Notes: generated from the sequence alone by a model not told the origin. 64,000 bases of DNA from Flavimobilis rhizosphaerae (GCF_014852685.1 NZ_JACZDF010000004.1:62001-126000); one strand, 5' to 3'. Positions 19,724-29,049 are shown, counted from the first letter of the stretch. Translations and numbers: made by a program.

Positions 19724-20812
19724 GTGGAGACGCTCCACCTCGCGGGGCCGGTGCGGCTCGGCGAGGACGACGTACGGGCGGAGGCCTGGGTCGTCGACGG
19801 CCGCCTCACCTTCGAGCAGCCGTCGGGCGACGTGACGCGCGTCGAGGGCTGGGCCGTACCCGGGCTCGTCGACGTCCACTGCCACGTGGGTCTCGACTCC
19901 GCCGGGGCGACGAGCCGCGAGGTCGCTCGAACCCAGGCACTCGCCGACCGCGACGCGGGCGTGCTTCTCGTGCGGGACGCGGGCTCGCCGCTCGACACGA
20001 CGTGGGTGCACGACGAGCCCGACCTGCCGCGCCTCGTGCGCTGCGGGTCGCACCTCGCGCTGCCGAAGCGCTACCTGCGCGACTACGGCCGCGAGCTCGC
20101 CGAGGTCGCGGAGCTGCCCGACGCGGTCGCCCAGGAGGCGGCGCGCGGCGACGGCTGGGTGAAGATCGTCGCCGACTGGATCGAACGCTCCGAGGGAGCG
20201 TCGGCGGACCTGCGGCCGCTGTGGCCGGGCGACGTCCTCGCGGCCGCGGTCGCGCGGGCGCACGACGCGGGTGCGCGTGTCACTGCGCACACGTTCTCCG
20301 AGGAGGCGCTCCCGGGCCTGCTCGCCGCGGACATCGACTGCCTCGAGCACGGCACGGGCCTCACCCCGTCGATGATCGACGAGGTCGCTGCGCGCGGGAT
20401 CGCCGTGACACCGACCCTGCTGCAGGTCGAGCGCTTCGAGGCGATCGCGCAGCAGGCCGACGGCCGCTACCCGGTGTACGCGGCGCACATGCGGCGCATG
20501 CACGCGCGACGCCACGCGCACGTGCGCGACCTCTTCGAGGCAGGTGTGCGGCTGCTCGTCGGCACGGACGCCGGTGGGACGATCGGGCACGGGCAGATCG
20601 CCGCCGAGTGCGCCGAGCTCGTCGCTGCCGGCGTCCCCCCGCTCGAGGTCCTCGCGGCGGCAAGCTGGCGGACGCGTGACTACCTCGGTGCCCCGTTGCT
20701 CGACGAGGGCGTCGAGGCCGACGTCGTCGTCTACCCGGCCGACCCCGCGCTGGACGTCGCCGTGCTCGCGGCGCCGAGCGCGGTCATCCTCCGCGGCCGC
20801 CGGGTCCGCTGA
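19724..20812 (+). CDS. Amidohydrolase family protein
   Basis: This is a metal-dependent hydrolase of the imidazolonepropionase/amidohydrolase superfamily, 362 residues. The metal motif HxH is His52/His54 in DVHCHVG. Further ligand positions are the lysine in WVKIVADW, His in VTAHTFSEEA, His in LEHGTGL and Asp in GTDAGG. The C-terminal strand VVVYPADP closes the composite beta-sandwich. Genes of this type often stand between ffh and rpsP in actinobacteria. The substrate is not known. GTG 19724 is 26 bases after ffh, so it is probably cotranscribed. Confidence 0.85.
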   Translation: METLHLAGPVRLGEDDVRAEAWVVDGRLTFEQPSGDVTRVEGWAVPGLVDVHCHVGLDSAGATSREVARTQALADRDAGVLLVRDAGSPLDTTWVHDEPDLPRLVRCGSHLALPKRYLRDYGRELAEVAELPDAVAQEAARGDGWVKIVADWIERSEGASADLRPLWPGDVLAAAVARAHDAGARVTAHTFSEEALPGLLAADIDCLEHGTGLTPSMIDEVAARGIAVTPTLLQVERFEAIAQQADGRYPVYAAHMRRMHARRHAHVRDLFEAGVRLLVGTDAGGTIGHGQIAAECAELVAAGVPPLEVLAAASWRTRDYLGAPLLDEGVEADVVVYPADPALDVAVLAAPSAVILRGRRVR

Positions 20813-20882
20813 CCGCGCACCGCCCCTGCGGCGGGCCGGAAGTCGGGTGACGCGGCGCACGTGGATCGCGTGCCGCGGATGG

Positions 20883-20911
20883 TTGGACCACTCGCGGACG
20901 TCTGGCAGAAT
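20883..20911 (+). promoter_or_regulatory. Sigma-70-type promoter for the rpsP operon
   Basis: TTGGAC (20883-20888), 17 bases, then CAGAAT (20906-20911). The hexamers and spacing are close to the housekeeping consensus. The leader to GTG 21038 is about 120 nt. Confidence 0.7.
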
Positions 20912-21037
20912 GGTGCGCTGTACTCGGCGTGCCCGGCCCCTCTCTCCGTGCAACGCCGCGTCCTGGACGCTCACGACCTCCGGCCCCACCGGCGTGCGCG
21001 AGGGTCCGCCCACACACGAACCAGGAGAGACCACACA

Positions 21038-21484
21038 GTGGCCACCAAGATCCGCCTCAAGCGCTTCGGCAAGATGCGCGCCCCGTTCTACCGTGTCGTC
21101 GTCGCCGACTCGCGCACCAAGCGTGACGGTCGCGTCATCGAGGAGATCGGCAAGTACCACCCGACCGAGGAGCCCTCGCTCATCGAGATCGACTCCGAGC
21201 GTGCGCAGTACTGGCTCGGCGTCGGCGCGCAGCCGACCGAGCAGGTCGCCGCGCTCCTCAAGATCACGGGTGACTGGCAGAAGTTCAAGGGCCTCCCGGG
21301 CGCCGAGGGCACGCTGCGCGTCAAGGGCGACAAGGTCGACCCCGCCGCCGCGATCGCCGCCGCCGCCGAGCAGGCCGAGAAGGTCAAGGCGAAGGCCGCC
21401 GAGGCCAAGGCTGCGGCCGCCGCCCCGGCCGAGGCCCCCGCTGACGAGGCTCCCGCGGAGGAGTCCTCGGAGGAGCAGGCCTGA
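21038..21484 (+). CDS. rpsP: 30S ribosomal protein S16
   Basis: S16 binds 16S rRNA early in 30S assembly. The first 80 residues follow the family closely ([21 protein letters not shown] and EEIGKYHP). An Ala/Lys/Glu-rich tail of about 50 residues follows, giving 148 residues in all. This low-complexity extension is common in actinobacterial S16. GTG 21038 has AGGAGA at 21023-21028. The stop overlaps the khpA start (TGATG), so the two are probably translationally coupled. Confidence 0.98.
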   Translation: MATKIRLKRFGKMRAPFYRVVVADSRTKRDGRVIEEIGKYHPTEEPSLIEIDSERAQYWLGVGAQPTEQVAALLKITGDWQKFKGLPGAEGTLRVKGDKVDPAAAIAAAAEQAEKVKAKAAEAKAAAAAPAEAPADEAPAEESSEEQA

Positions 21485-21720
21485 TGCTCGCCGACGCCCT
21501 GGAGCACCTCGTCCGCGGCATCGTGGACAACCCCGACGACGTCCAGGTCAAGGCCAAGGCCACGCGCCGCGGCGACCTGCTCGAGGTGCGCGTGCACCCC
21601 GACGACCTCGGTCGCGTCATCGGACGCTCCGGGCGCACCGCACGTGCCCTGCGCACCGTCGTCGGCGCTCTCGCCGACGAGCCGGTCCGCGTCGACGTCG
21701 TCGACGTCGACCGCCGCTGA
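21484..21720 (+). CDS. khpA: KH-domain RNA-binding protein KhpA
   Basis: A 78-residue single KH domain with the GxxG loop in VIGRSGRTARALR. KhpA binds RNA, usually with a partner (KhpB/Jag), and the gene stands between rpsP and rimM in most Gram-positive genomes. ATG 21484 overlaps the rpsP stop by one base. A hairpin follows at 21744-21777, before rimM. Confidence 0.94.
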   Translation: MLADALEHLVRGIVDNPDDVQVKAKATRRGDLLEVRVHPDDLGRVIGRSGRTARALRTVVGALADEPVRVDVVDVDRR

Positions 21721-21743
21721 CACGCGCGACACCCGCATCACCA

Positions 21744-21777
21744 CGTCAGGCCCGGCCCGCAAGGGCTGGGCCTGACG
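21744..21777 (+). terminator. Hairpin between khpA and rimM
   Basis: CGTCAGGCCCGGCCC (21744-21758) pairs with 21763-21777 (one G-T pair) around GCAAG/loop bases, giving a 15-bp stem. Since rimM-trmD follow without a clear promoter, it may attenuate rather than end transcription. Confidence 0.6.
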
Positions 21778-21807
21778 CGTCCCACCACCACACGACCGGA
21801 GCCCTCC

Positions 21808-22392
21808 ATGACCAGCCAGCGCCTCACCGTCGCCCGTCTCGGCAAGCCCCACGGGCTGCGGGGCGAGATCGCGCTCGAGCTCCGCACCGACATCCCCGAC
21901 GAGCGCCTCGCGGACGGCGCCGTCCTCGAGACCGTCCCCGCGTCGGCAGGCCCGCTCACGGTCGAGTACACGCGCACGGCCGGTGACCGCTGGTACGCAG
22001 CGTTCGTCGAGATCCCCGACCGCTCTGCCGCGGAGGACGCTCGCGGCGTCGAGCTCGTCGTCGACGCCGAGGACTCCGACGAGGAAGACGCGTGGTACCC
22101 GCACGAGCTCGTCGGCCTGCGCGCCGAGCTCGCCGACGGCACGGTCGTCGGCACGGTCAAGGGGCTCGAGCACCTGCCCGCGCACGACATGCTCGTCGTC
22201 GTCGAGACGGGCGGCGAGCGTACGCTCGTGCCGTTCGTCCGGGCGATCGTCCCGACGGTCGACGTCGCGGGCGGCCGCGTCGTCCTCACGCCCCCCGGCG
22301 GCCTCCTCGCGTCGGACGCCGCGAACCTCGAGGTCGTCCCGCCGACGCCGGGCTCGGCCGACGGCAGCTCCACGGACGACGAGGAGCGCTGA
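21808..22392 (+). CDS. rimM: 16S rRNA processing protein RimM
   Basis: RimM binds S19 and helps mature the 30S head. The N-terminal RimM domain opens with VARLGKPHGLRGE, and the C-terminal PRC-barrel has WYPHELVGLRAE and ends near the conserved LTPPGGLL. The acidic/Ser-rich tail is 20-25 residues long. The length of 194 residues is normal. ATG 21808 is preceded by CCGGAG. It directly precedes trmD. Confidence 0.96.
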   Translation: MTSQRLTVARLGKPHGLRGEIALELRTDIPDERLADGAVLETVPASAGPLTVEYTRTAGDRWYAAFVEIPDRSAAEDARGVELVVDAEDSDEEDAWYPHELVGLRAELADGTVVGTVKGLEHLPAHDMLVVVETGGERTLVPFVRAIVPTVDVAGGRVVLTPPGGLLASDAANLEVVPPTPGSADGSSTDDEER

Positions 22393-22394
22393 GC

Positions 22395-23174
22395 GTGCGC
22401 GTCGACGTCCTCACGATCTTCCCCGCGTACCTCGACGCGCTCGAGCTCTCGCTCGTCGGCAAGGCCCGCAGCGCGGGCCTGCTCGACGTGCGCGTCCACG
22501 ACCTGCGGGACTGGGCGCACGACCGGCACCGCACGGTCGACGACACGCCCGCGGGCGGCGGTGCCGGCATGGTCATGCGCCCCGACGTGTGGGGCGCGGC
22601 GCTCTCCGACGTCCTTACGGAGGGTGCGACGCTCGTCGTGCCCACGCCGTCCGGCCCGACCTTCACCCAGCGGACCGCCGAGGACTGGGCGACGCGAGAG
22701 CACCTCGTCTTCGCGTGCGGCCGCTACGAGGGGATCGACGCGCGCGTCGCCGAGCACCACCGGGCGCGGGGCGTGCGCGTCGAGGAGGCGTCGATCGGGG
22801 ACTACGTCCTCAACGGGGGCGAGGTCGCGACGCTTGTCATGGTCGAGGCCGTCGCGCGGCTCGTGCCGGGCGTGCTCGGCAACGCCGAGTCGGTCGTCGA
22901 GGAGTCGCACTCCGCCGAGGGCCTCCTCGAGTACCCCGTCTACACGCGTCCGGTCGAGTGGGAGGGGCTCGCGATCCCCGACGTCCTCATGAGCGGCCAC
23001 CACGGCAAGGTCGCCCGGTGGCGACGCGACCAGGCGCTCGCGCGCACCGCGGAGCGCCGGCCCGACATGATCGCGGCGCTCGACCCGACGCGCCTCGACA
23101 AGCGGGACCGGGCGACGCTCGGCGACCTCGGCTGGTGGGTGCATCCCGACGGGGTGCGTCCCGCGGGGGAGTGA
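22395..23174 (+). CDS. trmD: tRNA (guanine37-N1)-methyltransferase TrmD
   Basis: TrmD methylates G37 of tRNAs reading CNN codons, using S-adenosylmethionine, and prevents frameshifting. The opening RVDVLTIFP, the GGGAGMVM loop, CGRYEGID and SIGDYVLNGGE (the SPOUT trefoil knot) are all present. The C-terminal domain has DVLMSGHHGKV. The length of 259 residues is normal. GTG 22395 follows the rimM stop after two bases. Confidence 0.97.
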   Translation: MRVDVLTIFPAYLDALELSLVGKARSAGLLDVRVHDLRDWAHDRHRTVDDTPAGGGAGMVMRPDVWGAALSDVLTEGATLVVPTPSGPTFTQRTAEDWATREHLVFACGRYEGIDARVAEHHRARGVRVEEASIGDYVLNGGEVATLVMVEAVARLVPGVLGNAESVVEESHSAEGLLEYPVYTRPVEWEGLAIPDVLMSGHHGKVARWRRDQALARTAERRPDMIAALDPTRLDKRDRATLGDLGWWVHPDGVRPAGE

Positions 23175-23205
23175 CGCGGCGCACTCCAACCTGGGGTGCC
23201 GGTGG

Positions 23206-23236
23206 TTACCGTCGCGCGACCCGGATGTGGCAAGAT
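23206..23236 (+). promoter_or_regulatory. Candidate promoter for rplS
   Basis: TTACCG (23206-23211), 19 bases, then CAAGAT (23231-23236). The spacing is long and the match moderate. It would give a leader of about 140 nt before rplS. Confidence 0.4.
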
Positions 23237-23380
23237 AGGGCGTTGGTGCGCGCCGGCCTCTGCCACAGGGGAGCGCCTCACGCCACGACGGGCCCGCCCG
23301 TCACGCACCACCCCATGGACCGACGGGCCCCAGCAGGCCCACGATCACGTCCCTGACCTGTGGCAGGACGAGGAGCAGAC

Positions 23381-23740
23381 ATGCACATCCTTGACTCCGT
23401 CGACGCAGCCCAGCTGCGCACCGACATCCCCGAGTTCCGCGCCGGTGACACCCTCAAGGTCAACGTCAAGGTCGTCGAGGGCAACCGCTCGCGCGTCCAG
23501 GCGTTCCAGGGCATCGTCATCGCGCGCCGCAACGGCGGCGTCCGCGAGACGTTCACGATCCGCAAGATCTCCTTCGGTGTCGGCGTCGAGCGTACGTTCC
23601 CCGTGAACTCGCCCGTCATCGAGTCGATCGAGGTCGTCTCGCGCGGTGACGTGCGCCGTGCCAAGCTCTACTACCTCCGCAAGCTTCGCGGCAAGGCCGC
23701 GCGCATCAAGGAGAAGCGCGACTTCGGCCCGAAGGCCTGA
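23381..23740 (+). CDS. rplS: 50S ribosomal protein L19
   Basis: L19 sits at the 30S-50S interface. The 119-residue sequence has [20 protein letters not shown] near the middle, then [16 protein letters not shown], and ends with [11 protein letters not shown], all typical. ATG 23381 is preceded by AGGAG at 23371-23375. The frame is open 21 bases further upstream, but the family starts here. A strong hairpin follows. Confidence 0.98.
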   Translation: MHILDSVDAAQLRTDIPEFRAGDTLKVNVKVVEGNRSRVQAFQGIVIARRNGGVRETFTIRKISFGVGVERTFPVNSPVIESIEVVSRGDVRRAKLYYLRKLRGKAARIKEKRDFGPKA

Positions 23741-23756
23741 GCCTCCTGCACACCGT

Positions 23757-23794
23757 CCCGAGGGCGGGCGACCGACCGGTCGCCCGCCCTCGGG
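23757..23794 (+). terminator. Hairpin terminator after rplS
   Basis: CCCGAGGGCGGGCGACC (23757-23773) pairs perfectly with 23778-23794 around a 4-base loop, giving a 17-bp stem. Confidence 0.8.
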
Positions 23795-23867
23795 CGTACC
23801 CGGCCCGGGGCTCCGGCGTTGCCCGCGCGATGGGCCGGTTGTGCCCCGGACGGCCAGGGGTGGGACA

Positions 23868-24650
23868 GTGGACCCCGTGATCCATGAGAACGACGAGCAC
23901 GTGACGGCCGGGAGCGACGACGGTTCCGGGCCCGGGAGCCAGATGCGCCCGCGCGGCACGATCCACCGACGGTCGCGCTTCTCCGCGCTGGTCAAGGAGA
24001 CGGTCATCATCCTCGTCTCTGCGCTCGTGCTGTCGTTCGTCGTCAAGACGTTCCTCGTGCAGCCGTTCATGATCCCGTCCGAGTCGATGGAGGACACGCT
24101 CGTCGCAGGCGATCGGGTGCTCGTCTCCAAGCTCACGCCAGGACCGTTCGACCTCTCGCGCGGCGACGTCGTCGTCTTCAAGGATCCGGGCGGGTGGCTC
24201 GACGGCGTCCCTGCGAGCCGCGCCGACAACATGCCGACGTGGCTGAGCACGCCGCTCACCGTCGTGGGCCTGCGTCCCCAGGACGCGGGGGAGCACCTCA
24301 TCAAGCGGGTCGTCGGGCTTCCGGGCGACAGGGTGACGTGCTGCACCGACGCAGGGCTCCTCACCGTCAACGGCGTCGAGATCGACGAGACGCAGTACCT
24401 TGCGTCGGGGGCACTGCCGAGCCAGACCGAGTTCGACGTCACGGTGCCCTCGGGATCGCTGTGGGTGCTCGGCGACAACCGGCAGCACTCGGGGGACTCC
24501 CGATACAACGGTGGCAAGCCCGGTGGCGGGTTCGTCCCCCTCGACAACGTCGTCGGCGTCGCGTTCGCGAAGGTGTGGCCGCTCGACCGCGTCGCGCTCA
24601 TGCGCAACCCGGGTGACGTCTTCGCCGACGTGCCCGCGCCGACCCCGTGA
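23868..24650 (+). CDS. lepB: Signal peptidase I
   Basis: LepB removes signal peptides on the outer face of the membrane. A Gly/Asp-rich cytoplasmic start is followed by one membrane helix (about residues 43-63). The catalytic serine is Ser73 in SESM and the catalytic lysine Lys146 in IKRVVGLPGD. The C-terminal box GDNR-x-x-S-x-DSR is present. The length is 260 residues with GTG 23868, which has AGGGG 7 nt upstream; GTG 23877 is also possible. A Cys-Cys pair follows the lysine box. The stop overlaps rnhB by 4 bases. Confidence 0.95.
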   Translation: MDPVIHENDEHVTAGSDDGSGPGSQMRPRGTIHRRSRFSALVKETVIILVSALVLSFVVKTFLVQPFMIPSESMEDTLVAGDRVLVSKLTPGPFDLSRGDVVVFKDPGGWLDGVPASRADNMPTWLSTPLTVVGLRPQDAGEHLIKRVVGLPGDRVTCCTDAGLLTVNGVEIDETQYLASGALPSQTEFDVTVPSGSLWVLGDNRQHSGDSRYNGGKPGGGFVPLDNVVGVAFAKVWPLDRVALMRNPGDVFADVPAPTP

Positions 24651-25381
24651 GGCAGCCTCCGGACACGCTCGTCGAGGCGGCCTGGCTCGCGGAGGGTTGC
24701 GAGGTCGTCGCGGGCATGGACGAGGTGGGGCGCGGCGCCCTTGCCGGACCGGTGACGGTCGGGTGCGTACTCGTCTCGGCGTCGTCGCTTACGGTGCCGT
24801 TCCCCGCGGGCCTCACCGACTCCAAGCTGCTGAGCGCCGCGGCGCGCGAGCGGATCGAGCCGGCGGTCGCCGGCTGGGTGCTCGCGTGGGGCGTCGGCCA
24901 TGCCTCGCCCGCGGAGATCGACGCCCTCGGCATCGTCGGGGCGTTGCGCACCGCGGGGAGGCGAGCGCTGCGCGCTGCCGAGTCCGCCGGCACGACGGTA
25001 CGTGCGGTCCTGCTCGACGGGTCGCACGACTGGCTGACGCCGCCGGCGCAGGACGATCTCTTCGCGGTCGACGACCCCGAGGACGACGGAGTCGCGCTCG
25101 AGGTGCGGACGCTCGTCAAGGGCGATCTGCGCTGCGCGTCGGTGGCGGCTGCGAGCGTGCTCGCGAAGCAGGCGCGCGACCGCCTCATGGATGAGGCCGA
25201 CGCACGTCACCCGGGCTACGGGTGGGCGTCGAACAAGGGGTACGGGTCTGCGGACCATCTCGCCGAGCTGCGGCGCGTCGGCCCGTGCGACGAGCATCGG
25301 CGGTCGTGGCGCCTCCCGGCGCGCGAGGCGGCACCGGTCGGCTCGGGTGCGGTGCCGGGTCGTGCCGCGGATGAGGGATGA
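24647..25381 (+). CDS. rnhB: Ribonuclease HII
   Basis: RNase HII cuts the RNA strand of RNA-DNA hybrids and removes single ribonucleotides. The catalytic carboxylates Asp25 and Glu26 lie in GMDEVGRGALAGP. The second Asp appears in VLLDGSHDW and the third in the AKQARDRLMDE segment. The region between the second Asp and the KGDLRCASVAAASVLAK motif is a few residues longer than in E. coli (DDPEDD insert). The length of 244 residues is normal. GTG 24647 overlaps the lepB stop (GTGA). Confidence 0.96.
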   Translation: MRQPPDTLVEAAWLAEGCEVVAGMDEVGRGALAGPVTVGCVLVSASSLTVPFPAGLTDSKLLSAAARERIEPAVAGWVLAWGVGHASPAEIDALGIVGALRTAGRRALRAAESAGTTVRAVLLDGSHDWLTPPAQDDLFAVDDPEDDGVALEVRTLVKGDLRCASVAAASVLAKQARDRLMDEADARHPGYGWASNKGYGSADHLAELRRVGPCDEHRRSWRLPAREAAPVGSGAVPGRAADEG

Positions 25382-25388
25382 TGGTCGG

Positions 25389-25688
25389 GTGAGTGCTGAA
25401 GACCTCGAGAACTACGAGACCGACATGGAGCTGGCGCTCTACCGGGAGTACCGGGACGTCGTCAGCCTGTTCTCCTACGTCGTCGAGACCGAGCGCAGGT
25501 TCTACCTTGCCAACCAGGTGGACCTCCAGGTGCGGTCGGCGGCGGGCGAGGTGTACTTCGAGCTGACGCTCGCCGACGCGTGGGTGTGGGACGTCTACCG
25601 GACGGCCCGCTTCGTGAAGTCGGTACGTGTCGTGACGTTCAAGGACGTCAACGTCGAGGAGCTCGCGAGGCCCGAGCTCTCGATCTGA
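25389..25688 (+). CDS. DUF2469 family protein
   Basis: A 99-residue acidic cytoplasmic protein opening with AEDLENYETDMELALYREYRDVV and carrying a Trp-containing segment (LADAWVWDVYR). It matches the actinobacterial DUF2469 family, encoded between rnhB and yraN in very many genomes. The family is close to 100 residues long and its function is unknown. GTG 25389 gives the canonical start. The 126-base gap to yraN holds only a weak 7-bp hairpin at 25694-25712. Confidence 0.93.
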   Translation: MSAEDLENYETDMELALYREYRDVVSLFSYVVETERRFYLANQVDLQVRSAAGEVYFELTLADAWVWDVYRTARFVKSVRVVTFKDVNVEELARPELSI

Positions 25689-25814
25689 GGCGCGCCGAGC
25701 CGCGTGCTCGGCTGACCACAGCCCGGCGCGGTGCACGGGCCGTCCACAGAAGTGCGTGACGCGGATGCGCAGCACCGCACCACGGCAGCACCCTCTGTCC
25801 CGGAGGTGGTGGCC

Positions 25815-26189
25815 ATGGTGGCGCACGGACGGACGACGGACAGGCAGGCGGTGGGCCGCGCGGGGGAGGACCTCGTCGCACGACGCCTCGAGGACGACGG
25901 ATGGTGCGTGCTCGAGCGCAACTGGCGCGGGCACGGCGGCGAGCTTGACATCGTCGCGCTCGAGGGCGACGACCTCGTCGTCGTCGAGGTGAAGACCCGC
26001 ACCGGAACAGGCTTCGGCCACCCCGCCGAGGCCGTGACCCCGGCGAAGGCCGCGCGGCTTCGCCGGCTCACGGGACAGTGGCTCGCCGAGCACTCCCAGC
26101 GCGTCGTCCACGTGCGGATCGACGTCGTCGCGGTCTGGCTGTGCCCGGGCGAACCGCCGCGCATCGAGCACCTGCGCGGGATCCTCTGA
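25815..26189 (+). CDS. UPF0102 (YraN-like) putative endonuclease
   Basis: A 124-residue protein of the YraN family, related in fold to Holliday-junction and restriction endonucleases. It has GRAGEDLVARRLE, then the active-site-like GELDIVA (Glu/Asp) and VEVKTRTG (Glu/Lys). Its true substrate is not established. ATG 25815 has GGAGG at 25802-25806, 8 nt upstream. The frame is open back to 25731, but that part resembles no family member. comM overlaps its stop (TGATG). Confidence 0.9.
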   Translation: MVAHGRTTDRQAVGRAGEDLVARRLEDDGWCVLERNWRGHGGELDIVALEGDDLVVVEVKTRTGTGFGHPAEAVTPAKAARLRRLTGQWLAEHSQRVVHVRIDVVAVWLCPGEPPRIEHLRGIL

Positions 26190-27724
26190 TGGGGCTCGGG
26201 ACCTCGCGCGGTGTCGCGCTCGTCGGCATGACCGGGCACGTCGTCGGCGTCGAGGCGCATCTCGCCGCGACCGTGCCGGGCTTCACGCTCATCGGGCTGC
26301 CCGACGCGTCGCTGAGCGAGTCGCGCGACCGGGTACGGGCCGCCGTGGCGTCGAGCGGCTTGGCGTGGCCGCAGCAGCGCGTCACCGTCAACCTCTCGCC
26401 CGCGTCGCTGCCCAAGCACGGCGCAGGCTTTGACCTCGCGATCGCGGTCGCCGTTCTCGCCGGCGCGCGGCTTGTCGACGCCAGCGCGCCGCGGGGCGTC
26501 GTGCACCTCGGAGAGCTCGGCCTCGACGGCCGCGTCCACCCTGTCCGTGGCGTGCTGCCGGCCGTCGCCGCGGCGGCTGCGGCGGGCGTGCGGCGGGTCG
26601 TCGTCGCGGCCGCCGACGTCGACGAGGCCCGGCTCGTCCCCGACGTCGAGGTTCGAGGTGTCTCGTGCCTCGCCGAGCTCGCGTACGCCTACGGCGCCGA
26701 CATCGCCGAGCCCGCACCGGTGAGGATCCCGACAGCGCGGCCCGTGCGTGGCCCGCGCGAGCCCGTGGGCGACCTCGAGGATGTGCTCGGCCAGCACGAG
26801 GCGAGGGCCGCTCTCGAGATCGCCGCGGCGGGCGGGCACCACCTGCTCATGGTCGGGCCGCCGGGCGCGGGGAAGACCATGCTCGCGTCGCGGCTGCCGG
26901 GCCTGCTGCCGGACCTCACGGAGACAGAGGCGGTCGAGGTCACGGCCGTCCACTCGGTCGCCGGGACGTTCGACGCGGGCGACGGGCTCGTGCGCCGCCC
27001 GCCCTACGAGGACCCGCACCACACCGCGACCGCTGCGGCGCTCGTCGGTGGGGGCAGTGGTGTGCCGAGGCCGGGTGCGGCGTCGCGTGCCCACCGGGGT
27101 GTGCTCTTCCTCGACGAGTGCCCGGAGTTCGGGGCGCGGGTCCTGCAGACGCTGCGGCAGCCGCTCGAGGACGGTGAGCTCGTCATCCATCGGGCCGGTG
27201 GGTCGGCGCGGTTCCCCGCGCGCTTCCAGCTCGTCCTCGCGGCGAACCCCTGCCCGTGTGGGCTCGCGGTCGGCCAGGGCCTGCAGTGCACGTGCACGCC
27301 CATGCAGAGGCGACGGTACTTCTCGCGCGTCCAGGGACCGTTGCTCGACCGGGTCGACCTTCAGGTCGAGGTCGCAGGCGTGAGCCGTGTCGACCTCGAC
27401 CAGGCGGAGCCGGGGGAGTCGACGGCGACGGTCGCCGGACGCGTCGCGCAGGCGCGCCTCGCGGCGGCAGCGCGGCTCGCCGGCACGCCGTGGCGTCTCA
27501 ACGGGGAGGTGCCTGGACGGGTCCTCCGCGGGATGCTCGGCCGCGGCGGTGGGGTGCTCGCCGACGTCGACCGGGCGCTCGACCGTGGCATGATCTCGCT
27601 GCGCGGAGCCGACCGGGTGCTGCGGATCGCGTGGACGATCGCCGATCTCGGCGGCCGAGACCGGCCAGGACGCGAGGACGTCGGACGCGCGCTCGCGCTG
27701 CGCACGCGTGGAGCGGTCGCGTGA
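26189..27724 (+). CDS. comM: ComM/YifB-type AAA+ ATPase (Mg-chelatase-like)
   Basis: An N-terminal Lon-protease-like fold (residues 1-190, with the VNLSPA segment) precedes an AAA+ Mg-chelatase domain with Walker A GPPGAGKT at 223-230 and Walker B VLFLDECPEF. A Cys-rich stretch NPCPCG...CTC near residue 355 is typical of the family. ComM is a hexameric helicase that drives branch migration of incoming DNA during transformation. The length of 511 residues is normal. Together with dprA next door it forms a DNA-uptake processing pair. Start and stop overlap the neighbours. Confidence 0.94.
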   Translation: MGLGTSRGVALVGMTGHVVGVEAHLAATVPGFTLIGLPDASLSESRDRVRAAVASSGLAWPQQRVTVNLSPASLPKHGAGFDLAIAVAVLAGARLVDASAPRGVVHLGELGLDGRVHPVRGVLPAVAAAAAAGVRRVVVAAADVDEARLVPDVEVRGVSCLAELAYAYGADIAEPAPVRIPTARPVRGPREPVGDLEDVLGQHEARAALEIAAAGGHHLLMVGPPGAGKTMLASRLPGLLPDLTETEAVEVTAVHSVAGTFDAGDGLVRRPPYEDPHHTATAAALVGGGSGVPRPGAASRAHRGVLFLDECPEFGARVLQTLRQPLEDGELVIHRAGGSARFPARFQLVLAANPCPCGLAVGQGLQCTCTPMQRRRYFSRVQGPLLDRVDLQVEVAGVSRVDLDQAEPGESTATVAGRVAQARLAAAARLAGTPWRLNGEVPGRVLRGMLGRGGGVLADVDRALDRGMISLRGADRVLRIAWTIADLGGRDRPGREDVGRALALRTRGAVA

Positions 27725-29049
27725 CCGCCGCCGTGGTAGGACGCGGAGCGACGCCTGCGAGGCCTGGCGGCGAGCCGCCGGTGGGTGCCGTGCCTGCGCG
27801 GACCGCCATGGCCCCGTCGGACCCGTCTTCGGGGTCTGACGAGACGGGCGCACGCCGTGCCGACGTCCGGCGTGCGGCCGCCGCATGGAGCGGCCTCGCT
27901 GAGCCTGGTGACAGGACGGCGGGGGCGCTTCTCCTCGCGGTCGGCCCGGTGGCCGCGCTCGCGTGGTTGCGCGCCGCGCACGACCACGGCGACCGGGCAC
28001 GTGCGGTCGCGCGGCTGCGCGAGCGCATCGACGACCCGGTCGAGGAACTCACGCCGCGTCGGCTGCTCACCGCGCTCGACCGGTGGGGGCCGCGCCTCGG
28101 ACGCGTCGACCCCGACCGGGACGCCCGTGCGCTCCGGGAGCTCGGGGGGCGGGTTCTCGTACGCGGGGACGAGGGCTGGCCGCAGGGGCTCGACGACCTC
28201 GGGCCCGCTGCACCCGCATGCCTGTGGGTGCGCGGCGACCCGCGCGCGCTCCTGGGCCCGCCCGCCGTCGCGCTCGTCGGTGCCCGTGCCGCGACGAGCT
28301 ATGGCACCGCTGTCGCGGCCGACCTCGCGTGCGGCCTGGCCGACCGCGGCCATGCGGTCGTCTCGGGAGGTGCGTACGGGATCGACGCGGCCGCGCACCG
28401 GGGAGCGCTTGCCGGTGACGGACCGACGGTCGCGGTCATGGCGGGAGGAGCGGACCGGCTCTACCCGGCGGGGAACACGGACCTGCTCGAGCGGATGCTG
28501 GCGCGGGGCGGGGCCGTCGTTGCGGAGGTCCCGGTGGGTGCGACACCGACACGCTCGCGCTTCCTGCGACGCAACCGCCTCATCGCGGCGCTCACGGCGG
28601 CGACCGTCGTCGTCGAGGCTGCGTGGCGGTCGGGTTCGCTCTCGACCGCGACGCACGCGGCGGGGCTCCTCCGGCCGGTCGGCGCCGTGCCGGGTCCCGT
28701 GACGTCGATGGCCTCGACGGGGTGCCACCGACTGCTTCGTGAGCACGAGGCGGTCTGCGTGACATCGGTTGCTGACGTGCTCGAGCTCCTTCCGGGCGGT
28801 GCGCCGTCCGGAGGCGCGGAGGAGACGCATCATGATCCCCGGGACGCACTCCGCGACGTGGCCCGCGAGGTGCTCGACGGCTTCGACGCGCGCCGGCCCA
28901 TGACGCTCGACGAGCTCGTGCCCGCGGTCGGTCTCGCGGCCTCCGACGTGCTTGCGGCGCTCGGCGAGCTCGAGCTCGCCGGGCTCGCCGTGCGGGCCGC
29001 CGGGGGGTGGGAGCTCACCGCGGCCGCTCGCCGACCTGCGGCGCGATGA
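27721..29049 (+). CDS. dprA: DNA processing protein DprA
   Basis: DprA protects incoming single-stranded DNA and loads RecA during natural transformation. A variable N-terminal part of about 110 residues includes a helix-hairpin region (ALRELGGRVLVRGDEGWP). The Rossmann-like core follows with VALVGARAAT, SGGAYGIDAAAH and RNRLIAAL. A C-terminal winged-helix domain (about residues 375-435) has MTLDELVPAVGLAASDVLAAL-type spacing. The protein has 442 residues from GTG 27721, which overlaps the comM stop. The first 60 residues are low-complexity and the true start could be later, for example at GTG 27781. Confidence 0.93.
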   Translation: MTAAVVGRGATPARPGGEPPVGAVPARTAMAPSDPSSGSDETGARRADVRRAAAAWSGLAEPGDRTAGALLLAVGPVAALAWLRAAHDHGDRARAVARLRERIDDPVEELTPRRLLTALDRWGPRLGRVDPDRDARALRELGGRVLVRGDEGWPQGLDDLGPAAPACLWVRGDPRALLGPPAVALVGARAATSYGTAVAADLACGLADRGHAVVSGGAYGIDAAAHRGALAGDGPTVAVMAGGADRLYPAGNTDLLERMLARGGAVVAEVPVGATPTRSRFLRRNRLIAALTAATVVVEAAWRSGSLSTATHAAGLLRPVGAVPGPVTSMASTGCHRLLREHEAVCVTSVADVLELLPGGAPSGGAEETHHDPRDALRDVAREVLDGFDARRPMTLDELVPAVGLAASDVLAALGELELAGLAVRAAGGWELTAAARRPAAR